In this document: positions 44,559-53,433 of the stretch, one piece after another
How the letters are laid out: every line of letters begins with the position of its first letter
How positions within the stretch are numbered: position 1 is the first letter of the stretch
DNA from: Alteromonas marina
Lineage (GTDB): Bacteria; Pseudomonadota; Gammaproteobacteria; Enterobacterales; Alteromonadaceae
Length of the DNA: 64,000 bases
NCBI RefSeq assembly: GCF_000808575.1
Contig: NZ_JWLW01000023.1
Coordinates: 248,001 to 312,000 of the forward strand
Reading direction: 5' to 3'
The notes under the pieces: model-generated
Databases searched by the model: none
What the model saw: only the letters and a program-made list of their open reading frames with translations
What the model was told of the DNA's origin: nothing
Translations under genes and position numbers: made by a program

Positions 44559-44671
44559 CGTGGAAATGTCCTGACTATAACAATTTCTTCATATTAACCC
44601 TGCGTTAGACAGAGCAAATAACATCATATTTACATTGAATTCGATTACGCTTCGTGTAATTATCTCTCAAA

Positions 44672-44685
44672 TGTAAGCGCTTACA
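44672..44685. promoter_or_regulatory. LacI-type operator 1
   Basis: TGTAAGCGCTTACA, perfect palindrome in the divergent GH1/transporter control region. Confidence 0.82.
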
Positions 44686-44703
44686 AAATTATTTGCAGTT
44701 ATA

Positions 44704-44717
44704 TGTAAGCGCTTTCA
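44704..44717. promoter_or_regulatory. LacI-type operator 2
   Basis: TGTAAGCGCTTTCA, one mismatch to operator 1, centres 32 bases apart. Confidence 0.8.
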
Positions 44718-44763
44718 AATGTAAATTTATCATTAAATAGAAAAATAGCAACAGAGGTTATTC

Positions 44764-46026
44764 GTGGACACACCAGTGCAGCCTAATATTTCAAGCGCCC
44801 AAGAGGCAGAGGCAAACGGTGGATACCGTTTTGCGCTTATCTCACTCACTACGCTGTTCTTCATGTGGGGGTTTATTACCTGTTTGAATGACATCCTTAT
44901 TCCTTACTTAAAAGGTGCATTCAACCTTAGCTTCACACAAGCAATGCTGATTCAGTTTTGCTTTTTTAGTGCCTATTTCATTGTGTCACTGCCTGCAGGC
45001 ATGGTGGTGTCGCGCATTGGTTACCAGAAAGGTATTGTACTTGGGCTCGCTATAGCCTGCGTGGGGTGCTTGCTTTTCTTCCCCGCTGCATCAAGTCAAA
45101 TATACGGTATTTTTCTGTTAGCTCTTTTTGTATTAGCGTCTGGTATAACCGTACTTCAGGTGTCTGCCAACCCTTATGTAACGGCACTCGGCGACCCTAA
45201 AACTGCCTCGTCACGACTCACCATGACCCAAGCATTTAACGCTTTTGGTACAACCGTGGCTCCCTTCTTCGGTTCTTATCTTATATATGGCGCTACAGGA
45301 GAGCACGGAGGCGGTACGCCAAGCGCTTCAGACGTGCAAGTGCCTTACCTAATTCTTGCTGCATCACTGCTTCTTCTGGCTCTTATTTTCATGTACTTAA
45401 AGCTGCCGAAGCTAAATCACACCAGCGCAAGCACTGGAGTATTTAAAGGAGGTGCATGGCATCACAAGCACCTTGTTTTAGGCGCTGTCGGCATTTTTAT
45501 GTATGTCGGCGCGGAAGTGGCTATTGGCAGCATGCTGGTGAATTATCTAGCGAGTCCGGCGGTTGGCGGATTAAGCGAGGCAGGGGCTGCCAAGCTACTT
45601 GCTTACTACTGGGGAGGCGCGATGGTAGGGCGCTTTATCGGTGCTGTGGTCATGCAAAAAATCTCGGGTGGCTACGTGCTGGCGTTTAACGCTTGTATGG
45701 CTATTGCGCTTATTTTGCTATCACTTTCAAGCACAGGAGACATAGCGCTATGGAGCATTTTGGGAGTAGGTTTGTTTAACTCAATCATGTTCCCTACCAT
45801 TTTTAGTCTTGCACTTCACCAGCTAGGAAAAGACACCCCACAAGGTTCAGGCATCCTTTGTTTAGCCATAGTTGGCGGTGCCATTATTCCACTGCTTCAA
45901 GGCATGCTTGCAGACACCGTCGGCGTTACGCTGTCATTTTTACTACCCGCTTCTTGCTACCTTTACATTGCCTACTATGGCCTTGTAGGAAGTCGCGTAT
46001 CTCACATTAATACCACTGAAAAGTAA
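44764..46026 (+). CDS. FHS-type glucose/galactose MFS transporter
   Basis: 420 residues, 12 membrane helices with the FucP/GluP pattern: [20 protein letters not shown] in helix 1, [16 protein letters not shown] in helix 2 and [13 protein letters not shown] in helix 4. It probably imports glucose released by the GH3 enzyme. Start is GTG 44764 after AGAGG. GH3 follows after 12 bases, so they form an operon with two LacI operators upstream. Confidence 0.9.
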   Translation: MDTPVQPNISSAQEAEANGGYRFALISLTTLFFMWGFITCLNDILIPYLKGAFNLSFTQAMLIQFCFFSAYFIVSLPAGMVVSRIGYQKGIVLGLAIACVGCLLFFPAASSQIYGIFLLALFVLASGITVLQVSANPYVTALGDPKTASSRLTMTQAFNAFGTTVAPFFGSYLIYGATGEHGGGTPSASDVQVPYLILAASLLLLALIFMYLKLPKLNHTSASTGVFKGGAWHHKHLVLGAVGIFMYVGAEVAIGSMLVNYLASPAVGGLSEAGAAKLLAYYWGGAMVGRFIGAVVMQKISGGYVLAFNACMAIALILLSLSSTGDIALWSILGVGLFNSIMFPTIFSLALHQLGKDTPQGSGILCLAIVGGAIIPLLQGMLADTVGVTLSFLLPASCYLYIAYYGLVGSRVSHINTTEK

Positions 46027-46038
46027 CGAGGATAAATA

Positions 46039-48591
46039 ATGCGAAAAAGTATAATCGCGAAAGTTGTTACCGGTGCATTGGTTGGCGTTATAGTTAGTGC
46101 ATGTTCAGCTGAAAAAAACACGTCTTCAGTCGATGACGTTGAGCCACAGCCAAACAAAGCGGGCGAGGTATGGCCTAAACTAGATATTGAAGTTAAAACA
46201 AACGCTACTGTCGAAACCAAGGTTGAAGAAATTCTGTCTACCATGACTATCGAGCAAAAAATTGCGCAGATGATCCAGCCTGAAATTCGCAATATCACGG
46301 TAGAAGATATGCGCAAATATGGATTTGGTTCTTATCTTAACGGCGGTGGTGCATTCCCTAATAACGACAAACACGCCACACCAGAAGACTGGGTAGCACT
46401 TGCAGAAAAGCTTTATCAGGCTTCCATCGATGACAGTTTGGACGGCTCGACAATTCCTACAATGTGGGGGACAGACGCTGTTCACGGTCATAACAATGTT
46501 ATAGGCGCAACCTTGTTTCCTCACAACATTGGATTAGGCGCTGCAAATAACCCTGAACTGGTAGAGAAGATTGCGCACATTACAGCTAAAGAGGTCATGG
46601 CGACAGGTATCGATTGGGTATTTGCGCCTACCGTTGCTGTGGTACGTGACGATCGCTGGGGCAGAACCTACGAGAGCTATTCTGAAGACCCAGCCATTGT
46701 TAGAGAGTATGCTGCTTCAGTGGTTAAAGGTCTTCAAGGGGCAGCTGACAAAGATTTCTTAAGCGACCAGCGTGTAATTAGTACGGTAAAGCACTTTGTA
46801 GGTGACGGCGGTACGGTTGGCGGTGATGACCAAGGTGACAATGTTGCCAGCGAACAAGAGTTATTTGATATTCACGCCCAAGGCTATGTGGGCGGATTAA
46901 CGGCGGGCGCGCAGTCTGTTATGGCGTCGTTCAATAGCTGGAATGGCGAGAAGCTTCACGGTCATAAATACTTGCTAACCGACGTACTTAAAGAGCAAAT
47001 GGGCTTTGACGGGTTTGTTGTCGGTGATTGGAACGGTCATGGGCAAGTTAAAGGTTGCAACAACGAAGATTGTGCGCAGGCCATTAACGCAGGCTTAGAT
47101 ATCTTCATGGTGCCAAACGATTGGAAGGTGCTGTATGACAATACCCTAGCTCAAGTAAACGACGGCATCATCCCTATGTCGCGTATTGATGATGCGGTAC
47201 GCCGAATTCTTCGTGTGAAAGTACGCGCTGGACTTTTCGAAAAGCCAAGCCCGGCAAACCGCCCGTTATCTGGCGACCGTTCGCTTATTGGTAAGGCAGA
47301 GCATAGAGAAGTGGCGGCGCAAGCGGTGCGCGAGTCTCTGGTACTGCTGAAAAATAAAAATAAAACCCTCCCGATTTCTGCAAGCAAACGCATATTGGTA
47401 GCGGGCGATGGTGCGGATAACATCGGCAAGCAATCAGGTGGTTGGAGTATTACGTGGCAAGGCACAAATAATACCAACGATGACTTCCCTGGCGGCAGCT
47501 CTATTTATGACGGTATTAAAGCACATGTAGAAAATGCAGGTGGTAACGTACAGCTATCGGTTGACGGTAGCTTTGAAACTAAACCTGATGTCGCCATAGT
47601 GGTGTTCGGTGAAGAGCCTTATGCAGAAGGTCATGGCGATAGAGAAACCTTAATTTATCAACACGGTAGCAAGACGGATCTAGCATTGCTCGAAAACTTG
47701 AAATCTCAGGGAATTCCCGTGGTGTCGGTGTTTATCAGCGGCCGTCCGATGTGGGTTAACGCAGAGCTAAATGCATCTGATGCATTTGTTGCAGCTTGGC
47801 TTCCTGGCTCTGAAGGTGCAGCGGTGGCAGACGTTTTGTTTGGTGAGCAGGACTTTAAAGGCAAGCTGTCTTTCTCTTGGCCGTCAGAACCTCAGCAGAT
47901 CGTTAACAAAGGGGATGAAACCTATGAACCTTTGCTGCCTTATGGCTTCGGCTTAACGTACAGCGATGACAACGTTCTAAGCGATACGCTAAACACTGAA
48001 ATTAGAGTCAGTACTGACAGCAACAAGCCGATGGAAATTCTAAAGGGCTCGGTTGAGGCACCTTGGGTATTATGGCTTTACTCTGGTGATGTTTCTCTGG
48101 CAGTGAACGCTAGCACGCATACTGTTGGAGCAATTACTTATCGTACGGTTGATAAGGAAGTGCAGGAAGATGCGCGTAAAATCACTTTCGATGGCACTGA
48201 GTTCGCCGCTATGCGTTTTGCAAGCAAGAGCTTTTTCCGTGAAGATTTAAGTGCGCAACTACTTACGCATGGTGCCTTAAGCTTTAACGTTAGTCGTCAC
48301 TCAGACATAAATGCACCTGTAACGGTAGGCATGAACTGTGAAGGCGAGGGAGACGCAGCAGGCAGTTGCTCAACTCAAATTGATATTAGCGAGCAGCTAA
48401 AGGCGATGCCAGCTGACACATGGACAAACATAAGTATTGACCTACAGTGCTTTGTTGATGAAGGTATCGATTTTACCGGCCTTGTTGTGCCGTTTGAGCT
48501 AGGCAGTTCAGGTAAGGCAAGTTTGAGCGTAGCGGATATTCAGTTTACGCCAAATGCAGCAGAATCAGCGAGTATAAGCTGCCAAGAGTAA
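46039..48591 (+). CDS. GH3 exo-beta-glucosidase lipoprotein
   Basis: 850 residues. Lipobox VSAC near residue 22. The GH3 barrel (about 60-400) has the nucleophile Asp330 in VVGDWNGHG. The GH3 C-terminal domain (PMWVNAEL; AWLPGSEGAAVADVLFG) and a fibronectin-like part follow. The last 200 residues form an ExoP-type galactose-binding-like domain (PWVLWLYSGDVSL). It should release glucose from beta-1,3- or 1,4-gluco-oligosaccharides in the periplasm. A terminator follows. Confidence 0.93.
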   Translation: MRKSIIAKVVTGALVGVIVSACSAEKNTSSVDDVEPQPNKAGEVWPKLDIEVKTNATVETKVEEILSTMTIEQKIAQMIQPEIRNITVEDMRKYGFGSYLNGGGAFPNNDKHATPEDWVALAEKLYQASIDDSLDGSTIPTMWGTDAVHGHNNVIGATLFPHNIGLGAANNPELVEKIAHITAKEVMATGIDWVFAPTVAVVRDDRWGRTYESYSEDPAIVREYAASVVKGLQGAADKDFLSDQRVISTVKHFVGDGGTVGGDDQGDNVASEQELFDIHAQGYVGGLTAGAQSVMASFNSWNGEKLHGHKYLLTDVLKEQMGFDGFVVGDWNGHGQVKGCNNEDCAQAINAGLDIFMVPNDWKVLYDNTLAQVNDGIIPMSRIDDAVRRILRVKVRAGLFEKPSPANRPLSGDRSLIGKAEHREVAAQAVRESLVLLKNKNKTLPISASKRILVAGDGADNIGKQSGGWSITWQGTNNTNDDFPGGSSIYDGIKAHVENAGGNVQLSVDGSFETKPDVAIVVFGEEPYAEGHGDRETLIYQHGSKTDLALLENLKSQGIPVVSVFISGRPMWVNAELNASDAFVAAWLPGSEGAAVADVLFGEQDFKGKLSFSWPSEPQQIVNKGDETYEPLLPYGFGLTYSDDNVLSDTLNTEIRVSTDSNKPMEILKGSVEAPWVLWLYSGDVSLAVNASTHTVGAITYRTVDKEVQEDARKITFDGTEFAAMRFASKSFFREDLSAQLLTHGALSFNVSRHSDINAPVTVGMNCEGEGDAAGSCSTQIDISEQLKAMPADTWTNISIDLQCFVDEGIDFTGLVVPFELGSSGKASLSVADIQFTPNAAESASISCQE

Positions 48592-48619
48592 GTTAAAGCT
48601 CTATCGCTAGACCTTAAAC

Positions 48620-48655
48620 AACGTCGCTGGGGCAAAAGCCTTGGCGACGTTTTTG
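48620..48655 (+). terminator. Terminator of transporter-GH3 operon
   Basis: AACGTCGC/GCGACGTT with an inner GGC/GCC pair and a TTTTT tail. Confidence 0.8.
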
Positions 48656-48824
48656 TTTGTAAAAAGCTCAACCCCCACTCATCTGCTTCACCGATCTTTT
48701 CCCCATGTTACCTCGTAGCAATGTTCATTAAACCTTCAAATCAGTAGCTGGTTTAAAACTGATTCAAGCAAGGTATTTTGCTAAGTCCTCGTTCACTTCA
48801 CATGTTTATTTACAGGGTAGTAAT

Positions 48825-50312
48825 ATGACAAATGAAAAAACGCCAACACCTCATCTTTATCTTGCTTTGACGCCAGTTATCTTAACCCTCTTAATATTGG
48901 GTATGCAGATCTTCTACTTCGGCGTGTTTGAACCTCATATACCGCTTGCTATTGGCATAGCATTGACCGGCTTCGTGGGGACTTATCTCGGTCTTACATG
49001 GGAAGAAGTACGGGCAGGTATTTTTAAAGTCATCCATGTGGCCTTACCTTCGGTAAGTGTTCTTATTGTTGTTGGAATGATAATAGGTATTTGGATAGCA
49101 AGCGGTACTGTACCTACCATTATTTACTTTGGGCTGAAGACCCTTTCTCCTCAAATCTTTCTGGCTGCCGGTATGGTTATCTGTGCAGTCGTTTCCGTTT
49201 CGTTAGGTACAAGTTGGGGGAGCGTAGGCACCGTTGGTTTAGCATTAATGGGCATTGGCGAGGGCTTCGATATACCCATGTACTGGACAGCGGGAGCTGT
49301 GGTTTCTGGTGCTTTCTTTGGTGATAAAGTTTCACCACTGTCAGATACCACAAACCTTGCTCCAGCCGTTACGGGTACGGATGTGTTTTCACATATAAAG
49401 AATATGATGGCAACAACAATCCCCGCCATGGTAATAGCATTTCTAATCTATCTAGGTATAGGCTTCCTTGTAATCGATGCTCAAAGCGTTTCATTCGCAA
49501 AGATTGCGGGTATCACCACAGCGCTAGAAGATAATTTCACCATATCTGGCTGGGCACTATTGCCTGCGCTGATTGTTATGGGGTTGGCGCTTAAGAAAAT
49601 TCCGCCACTTCCTGCATTATTTGCTGGTGCCGTAGTAGGAGGTGTATTTGCCATGTTTATGCAGGGGCAAAGCCTGCAGGCCATATTCGACTATGCAAAT
49701 AACGGCTATTCAATTAATACCAATATCATTGAAATAGATAGTCTGCTCAATCGTGGTGGTGTTCAGTCTATGATGTGGACCATCTCCTTGGTGCTTATTG
49801 CCCTCGGTTTCGGTGGCGCGTTAGAAACTACAGGCTGCTTACGAAGCATCATTAACGCAATTAAAAGCAAAGCGAAGACCTTTGCCGGTACACAGGTTGC
49901 GGCAGTTGGCACTGCCTTTTCTACTAACTTAGTGGCAGGCGACCCATATCTATCGGTTGCTTTACCTGGCAGGATGTATTCTCCTGTTTATCGTGGCATG
50001 GGCTACTCCACCCTTAATCTGTCACGCGGTATCGAAGAGGGAGGAACGCTAATGTCTCCGCTTATACCTTGGAATGCCGGAGGCGCGTTTGTGATATCTG
50101 CTCTTGGTCTTGGTATTTCTGGCGCTAACTTGCAAAACTTGCTGTATATCCCTCTTGCATTTGCCTGCTGGACGGCTCCTCTAATAGGGATTTTGTACGC
50201 CTATGTTGGCTGGTTCTCGCCAAAAGCCACAGACGCCGAACGTGAACAATGGAAGGCGTCCGGCGCGGCAATTGCGAAGTTTAACAAAGATGGCACACCC
50301 ATGACTGATTAA
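48825..50312 (+). CDS. nhaC: NhaC-type Na+/H+ antiporter
   Basis: 495 residues with about 12 membrane helices. NhaC motifs are TSWGSVGTVGLALMGIG, GAFFGDKVSPLSDTTNLAP and ATCAVSLGT-like glycine segments. It exchanges sodium or an organic ion for protons. It sits inside the glucan locus between two terminators, with no LacI operator upstream. Its link to sugar use may be sodium balance, or it may be an unrelated insertion. Confidence 0.9.
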   Translation: MTNEKTPTPHLYLALTPVILTLLILGMQIFYFGVFEPHIPLAIGIALTGFVGTYLGLTWEEVRAGIFKVIHVALPSVSVLIVVGMIIGIWIASGTVPTIIYFGLKTLSPQIFLAAGMVICAVVSVSLGTSWGSVGTVGLALMGIGEGFDIPMYWTAGAVVSGAFFGDKVSPLSDTTNLAPAVTGTDVFSHIKNMMATTIPAMVIAFLIYLGIGFLVIDAQSVSFAKIAGITTALEDNFTISGWALLPALIVMGLALKKIPPLPALFAGAVVGGVFAMFMQGQSLQAIFDYANNGYSINTNIIEIDSLLNRGGVQSMMWTISLVLIALGFGGALETTGCLRSIINAIKSKAKTFAGTQVAAVGTAFSTNLVAGDPYLSVALPGRMYSPVYRGMGYSTLNLSRGIEEGGTLMSPLIPWNAGGAFVISALGLGISGANLQNLLYIPLAFACWTAPLIGILYAYVGWFSPKATDAEREQWKASGAAIAKFNKDGTPMTD

Positions 50313-50370
50313 TCGAAGCTTTGTCGTTGTTTCGTGAGCTACTTGGATCGATGACAGCAATGATGATCAA

Positions 50371-50396
50371 AAAAAGGGCCTTAAAAAGGCCCTTGT
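50371..50396 (-). terminator. Terminator between nhaC and TonB receptor
   Basis: AAGGGCC/GGCCCTT with a TTAAAAA loop; on the minus strand followed by TTTTT. It may also serve nhaC on the plus side (GTCTTT). Confidence 0.8.
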
Positions 50397-50414
50397 CTTT
50401 AGTGCTTATAAAAC

Positions 50415-53366
50415 TTAGAAGCTGTATCTAGCACCTAGTGTATAGCGAGGTCCGTATTGACGAGCAAATAAGAATTGCTCTTCAAATCGACCGTAACCAC
50501 GCTCGGTTTCGTCGTTGATGTTTACACCTTCTAGGAAGACTGTTAGATGTTCATTTACATCGTAGTTGATGCTGGCATCAACCTGCCCAAACGTGTCGAA
50601 CTGAGTTGCTGGGTTATCTGATGACCCTTGCGCTTGGCCAATACCAACAACATAGTCAGAACGCCATGCATAGGTCACTTTTACCGACAAACCTTCTTTT
50701 TCGTAAAACACTTGGAAGTTAGCTGAGTCACTGATACCAACCAGTGGATCAACCTCTTCATCACCGAAATAATAAGGGTCGTAGGTTACATCGCCGTCTA
50801 CTAACGTTGCGTTTGCACCAAAGCCGAAGCCTGAATCACCAAACGTATGTTGAATTGCAATTTCTACACCTTCTACGGTTCTTGGCGTACTTGAATTGTC
50901 AGGTTGTCTTGTGCGCCACGTGATTAAAGGGTCGTCTGCGTTAGGTTCAACCACGCCATTCTCGTCAGCATAGCCATTTTCAACGAAATAGTCATAAATT
51001 GCGCTATCTGTTGCTTGAACACCGTCACTTTCTAAAGCCGCTACAGCTTCATTCCAACGGGGGCCCTGGTAAATATCACGAAGACCTTCAAACTGTCTGT
51101 CGCGCGCAGAAGTTATAATGTAGTTTTCAACTGATTTCCTGAACAAACCAATAGAAGCATAACTTGCCTCATCGTAATACCACTCAAAAGACAGGTCTAA
51201 GTTAGATGACTCAAAAGGTAGTAGGCTTGTATTACCCGCTGTTGCTGTACGTGCGCCAATTTTAGGGCTGCCAGTAAAAGAAAGCCCTCCTTGGAGCAAA
51301 CCGATAGGGGCACGAGTAATAGACTTACCCCACGAGAACCGAGCTACAATGTCATCAGTCACATCAACTTTGATATCGAGCATGGGAAGTAAGACATCGT
51401 ATTCGCCAGTAAAGTCTTGTAGCTGAGGGTCGGCTTCGAAGTCAGTGATCCACTCTGAAGCTGCTACCCAGTTGACTTGAACAGGGACGAGAACTTCTGC
51501 AGAGCTAGGCACTTCCGTTTCTTCATAGCGCAGGCCTGCGTTGACTTGTACAAAATAGTCACCAAGCTCAAAATCCCATTCAGACTGGATATAAATTGAA
51601 TCGGTAACCTCTTCTACGTTACTTACCGATGGCGCGCCCATAAAGTACGGATCGATAGAGTAAGCATTAGCTTCACCGACCACGTCGGCAGTAATAAACT
51701 GTAACTGCCTCGCAAGAGCTTCGTCAAAGTCAAAGGTGTAGTAATAGCCAGGGTTCATGTTTGCACCGCCGCCACTAAATGCATTAAGGAATCCTGATGT
51801 GTCGTTGCGAACAAACATGCTGTCTGGGAATATTTGGGTAAACGATGGGCTAAAGCCTGGGCCGCCTCGTAGTCCGCTCCATGCAGTAAAGCCCGAAAGC
51901 GACTGCTCTGTACGCGCGTAGCCAAAGTCTATTTTAGCCAAGGGGATGTCAAATGCAGAGTTATACCAAGTACCGTCTAACTGCAGCTGTTCAATGTCAG
52001 AGCGTCCTGGGGAGTAGATGAACTGACTGAAGTTAGAGTCAATTTCACCCGGCAAAATTTCATTACTGCCGTTATTCCAATTAACGAAAACCTGAGGGAT
52101 TTCTCCTTCACGGTAGTCATAAACTTTAGATTCTAACTGGTTTGAGCCAAGAATGATCTGTCCGGCGCTTCCTAACCCTTCGTCATAACCATTGTCGGTT
52201 TTGTTGTAAGAATCATGATAATCCAAACGTAAATGCCAATCGTCATTCACCATCCAGTCTAAGTTTACACCAAGTGAGCGTGCGTCAACGCGTGTAGTAT
52301 TGCGGCTTGCGGTAAACGAGCCGTCATCGCCACTGATATCTGCGTAAACAGCTGTGCCGTTCGCATCAAGTTCATAGGCATTAATATTGGCGCCAAAGTT
52401 GTTCCAAATTCCCCAGCCAACTGAATTGGTGCCCGTGGTTGCTCTACTTGCTGTATAGTCGATAGTTGCTGTGAAAGCGTCGATAGGGCGGAATTGAAAA
52501 GTGACTTGACCATTCTGACGCTCCCGTTGAACATCGCTAATGCCGTAGTTCATGTCTTTGGGAAAGAATGCGGCATCTGTAATATTGGTACGATTATCAA
52601 CTACTTGCGACGGATCAAGATCGGGAAGTGCATCGTTCAGCTGTCGCTGCCACCCTTGAATGTTTGCGGATTGTTGCTGAAAATCACGCTCTTGGTGCGA
52701 GAATGAAACACCGAATCCAAACATGTCGTCAGCGAAGGTATTGGTGTAAACCCCTGCAATTTCTGGCGTTACATCGTCACCTGCTTCATTAGACGTATCG
52801 TAAATACCTTTTACTGAAATAGTGGCGTTTTGCCCTGACTGGGCCAGCGGCTTCATGGTAATAATATTTACCGTAGCACCTAAGCCACCACTAGGGTTTT
52901 CAGCGCGAGCGGTTTTTTGAAGCTCTAAAGTGCTTACGCCTTCAGATGAAAGGTTGGCAAGATCAAACGAACGGGTAAAACCGGTCCCCGGCATCTGGCG
53001 ACCGTTTAGGGTTATCAGGTTGAATTCTGGACCGAAGCCACGAACGGTAATTTGGCTACCCTCGCCGTTATTACGGCTAATGGTTACACCCGTAATACGC
53101 TGGAGTGCTTCAGCCAAGTTGGTATCAGGAAATTTACCTAGTTCTTCAGCTGATATGGCGTCTACCACGCCGCTTGAGCTGCGCTTTAAGTCCATAGAGC
53201 GGATCATACTGCCGCGAATACCGCTAACTTGAATAACTTCTACTTCGCCTTCTGCGGGCGTTGCCGTATCTGCTTCTTGAGCGTATGCGGGTAGCACAAA
53301 AGAAGAGCCCATCAACAAAGCCATTGATGTGGCAAGCTGGGTCTTTTTAAAAGGTGTGTTTTTCAT
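50415..53366 (-). CDS. TonB-dependent receptor of the beta-glucan locus
   Basis: 983 residues. A signal peptide (cleavage after YAQ) is followed by a TonB box region (VEVIQVSGIRGSM), plug motifs (ELGKFPDTNLAEALQRI, TVRGFGPEFNLITLNGRQMPG) and a large barrel ending LGARYSF. This is the Caulobacter/Alteromonas carbohydrate-receptor type. It should import laminari-oligosaccharides made by GH16, encoded 67 bases upstream in the same operon. I start at ATG 53366 (AGGG upstream), giving a normal signal; the longer frame from 53411 does not. Confidence 0.93.
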   Translation of the reverse strand: MKNTPFKKTQLATSMALLMGSSFVLPAYAQEADTATPAEGEVEVIQVSGIRGSMIRSMDLKRSSSGVVDAISAEELGKFPDTNLAEALQRITGVTISRNNGEGSQITVRGFGPEFNLITLNGRQMPGTGFTRSFDLANLSSEGVSTLELQKTARAENPSGGLGATVNIITMKPLAQSGQNATISVKGIYDTSNEAGDDVTPEIAGVYTNTFADDMFGFGVSFSHQERDFQQQSANIQGWQRQLNDALPDLDPSQVVDNRTNITDAAFFPKDMNYGISDVQRERQNGQVTFQFRPIDAFTATIDYTASRATTGTNSVGWGIWNNFGANINAYELDANGTAVYADISGDDGSFTASRNTTRVDARSLGVNLDWMVNDDWHLRLDYHDSYNKTDNGYDEGLGSAGQIILGSNQLESKVYDYREGEIPQVFVNWNNGSNEILPGEIDSNFSQFIYSPGRSDIEQLQLDGTWYNSAFDIPLAKIDFGYARTEQSLSGFTAWSGLRGGPGFSPSFTQIFPDSMFVRNDTSGFLNAFSGGGANMNPGYYYTFDFDEALARQLQFITADVVGEANAYSIDPYFMGAPSVSNVEEVTDSIYIQSEWDFELGDYFVQVNAGLRYEETEVPSSAEVLVPVQVNWVAASEWITDFEADPQLQDFTGEYDVLLPMLDIKVDVTDDIVARFSWGKSITRAPIGLLQGGLSFTGSPKIGARTATAGNTSLLPFESSNLDLSFEWYYDEASYASIGLFRKSVENYIITSARDRQFEGLRDIYQGPRWNEAVAALESDGVQATDSAIYDYFVENGYADENGVVEPNADDPLITWRTRQPDNSSTPRTVEGVEIAIQHTFGDSGFGFGANATLVDGDVTYDPYYFGDEEVDPLVGISDSANFQVFYEKEGLSVKVTYAWRSDYVVGIGQAQGSSDNPATQFDTFGQVDASINYDVNEHLTVFLEGVNINDETERGYGRFEEQFLFARQYGPRYTLGARYSF

Positions 53367-53433
53367 AATTGCCCTACTAATTCTTATCAATTTTGTATGC
53401 CCCCTAAGCACAGCCTAGGCGGCACATGCTTTG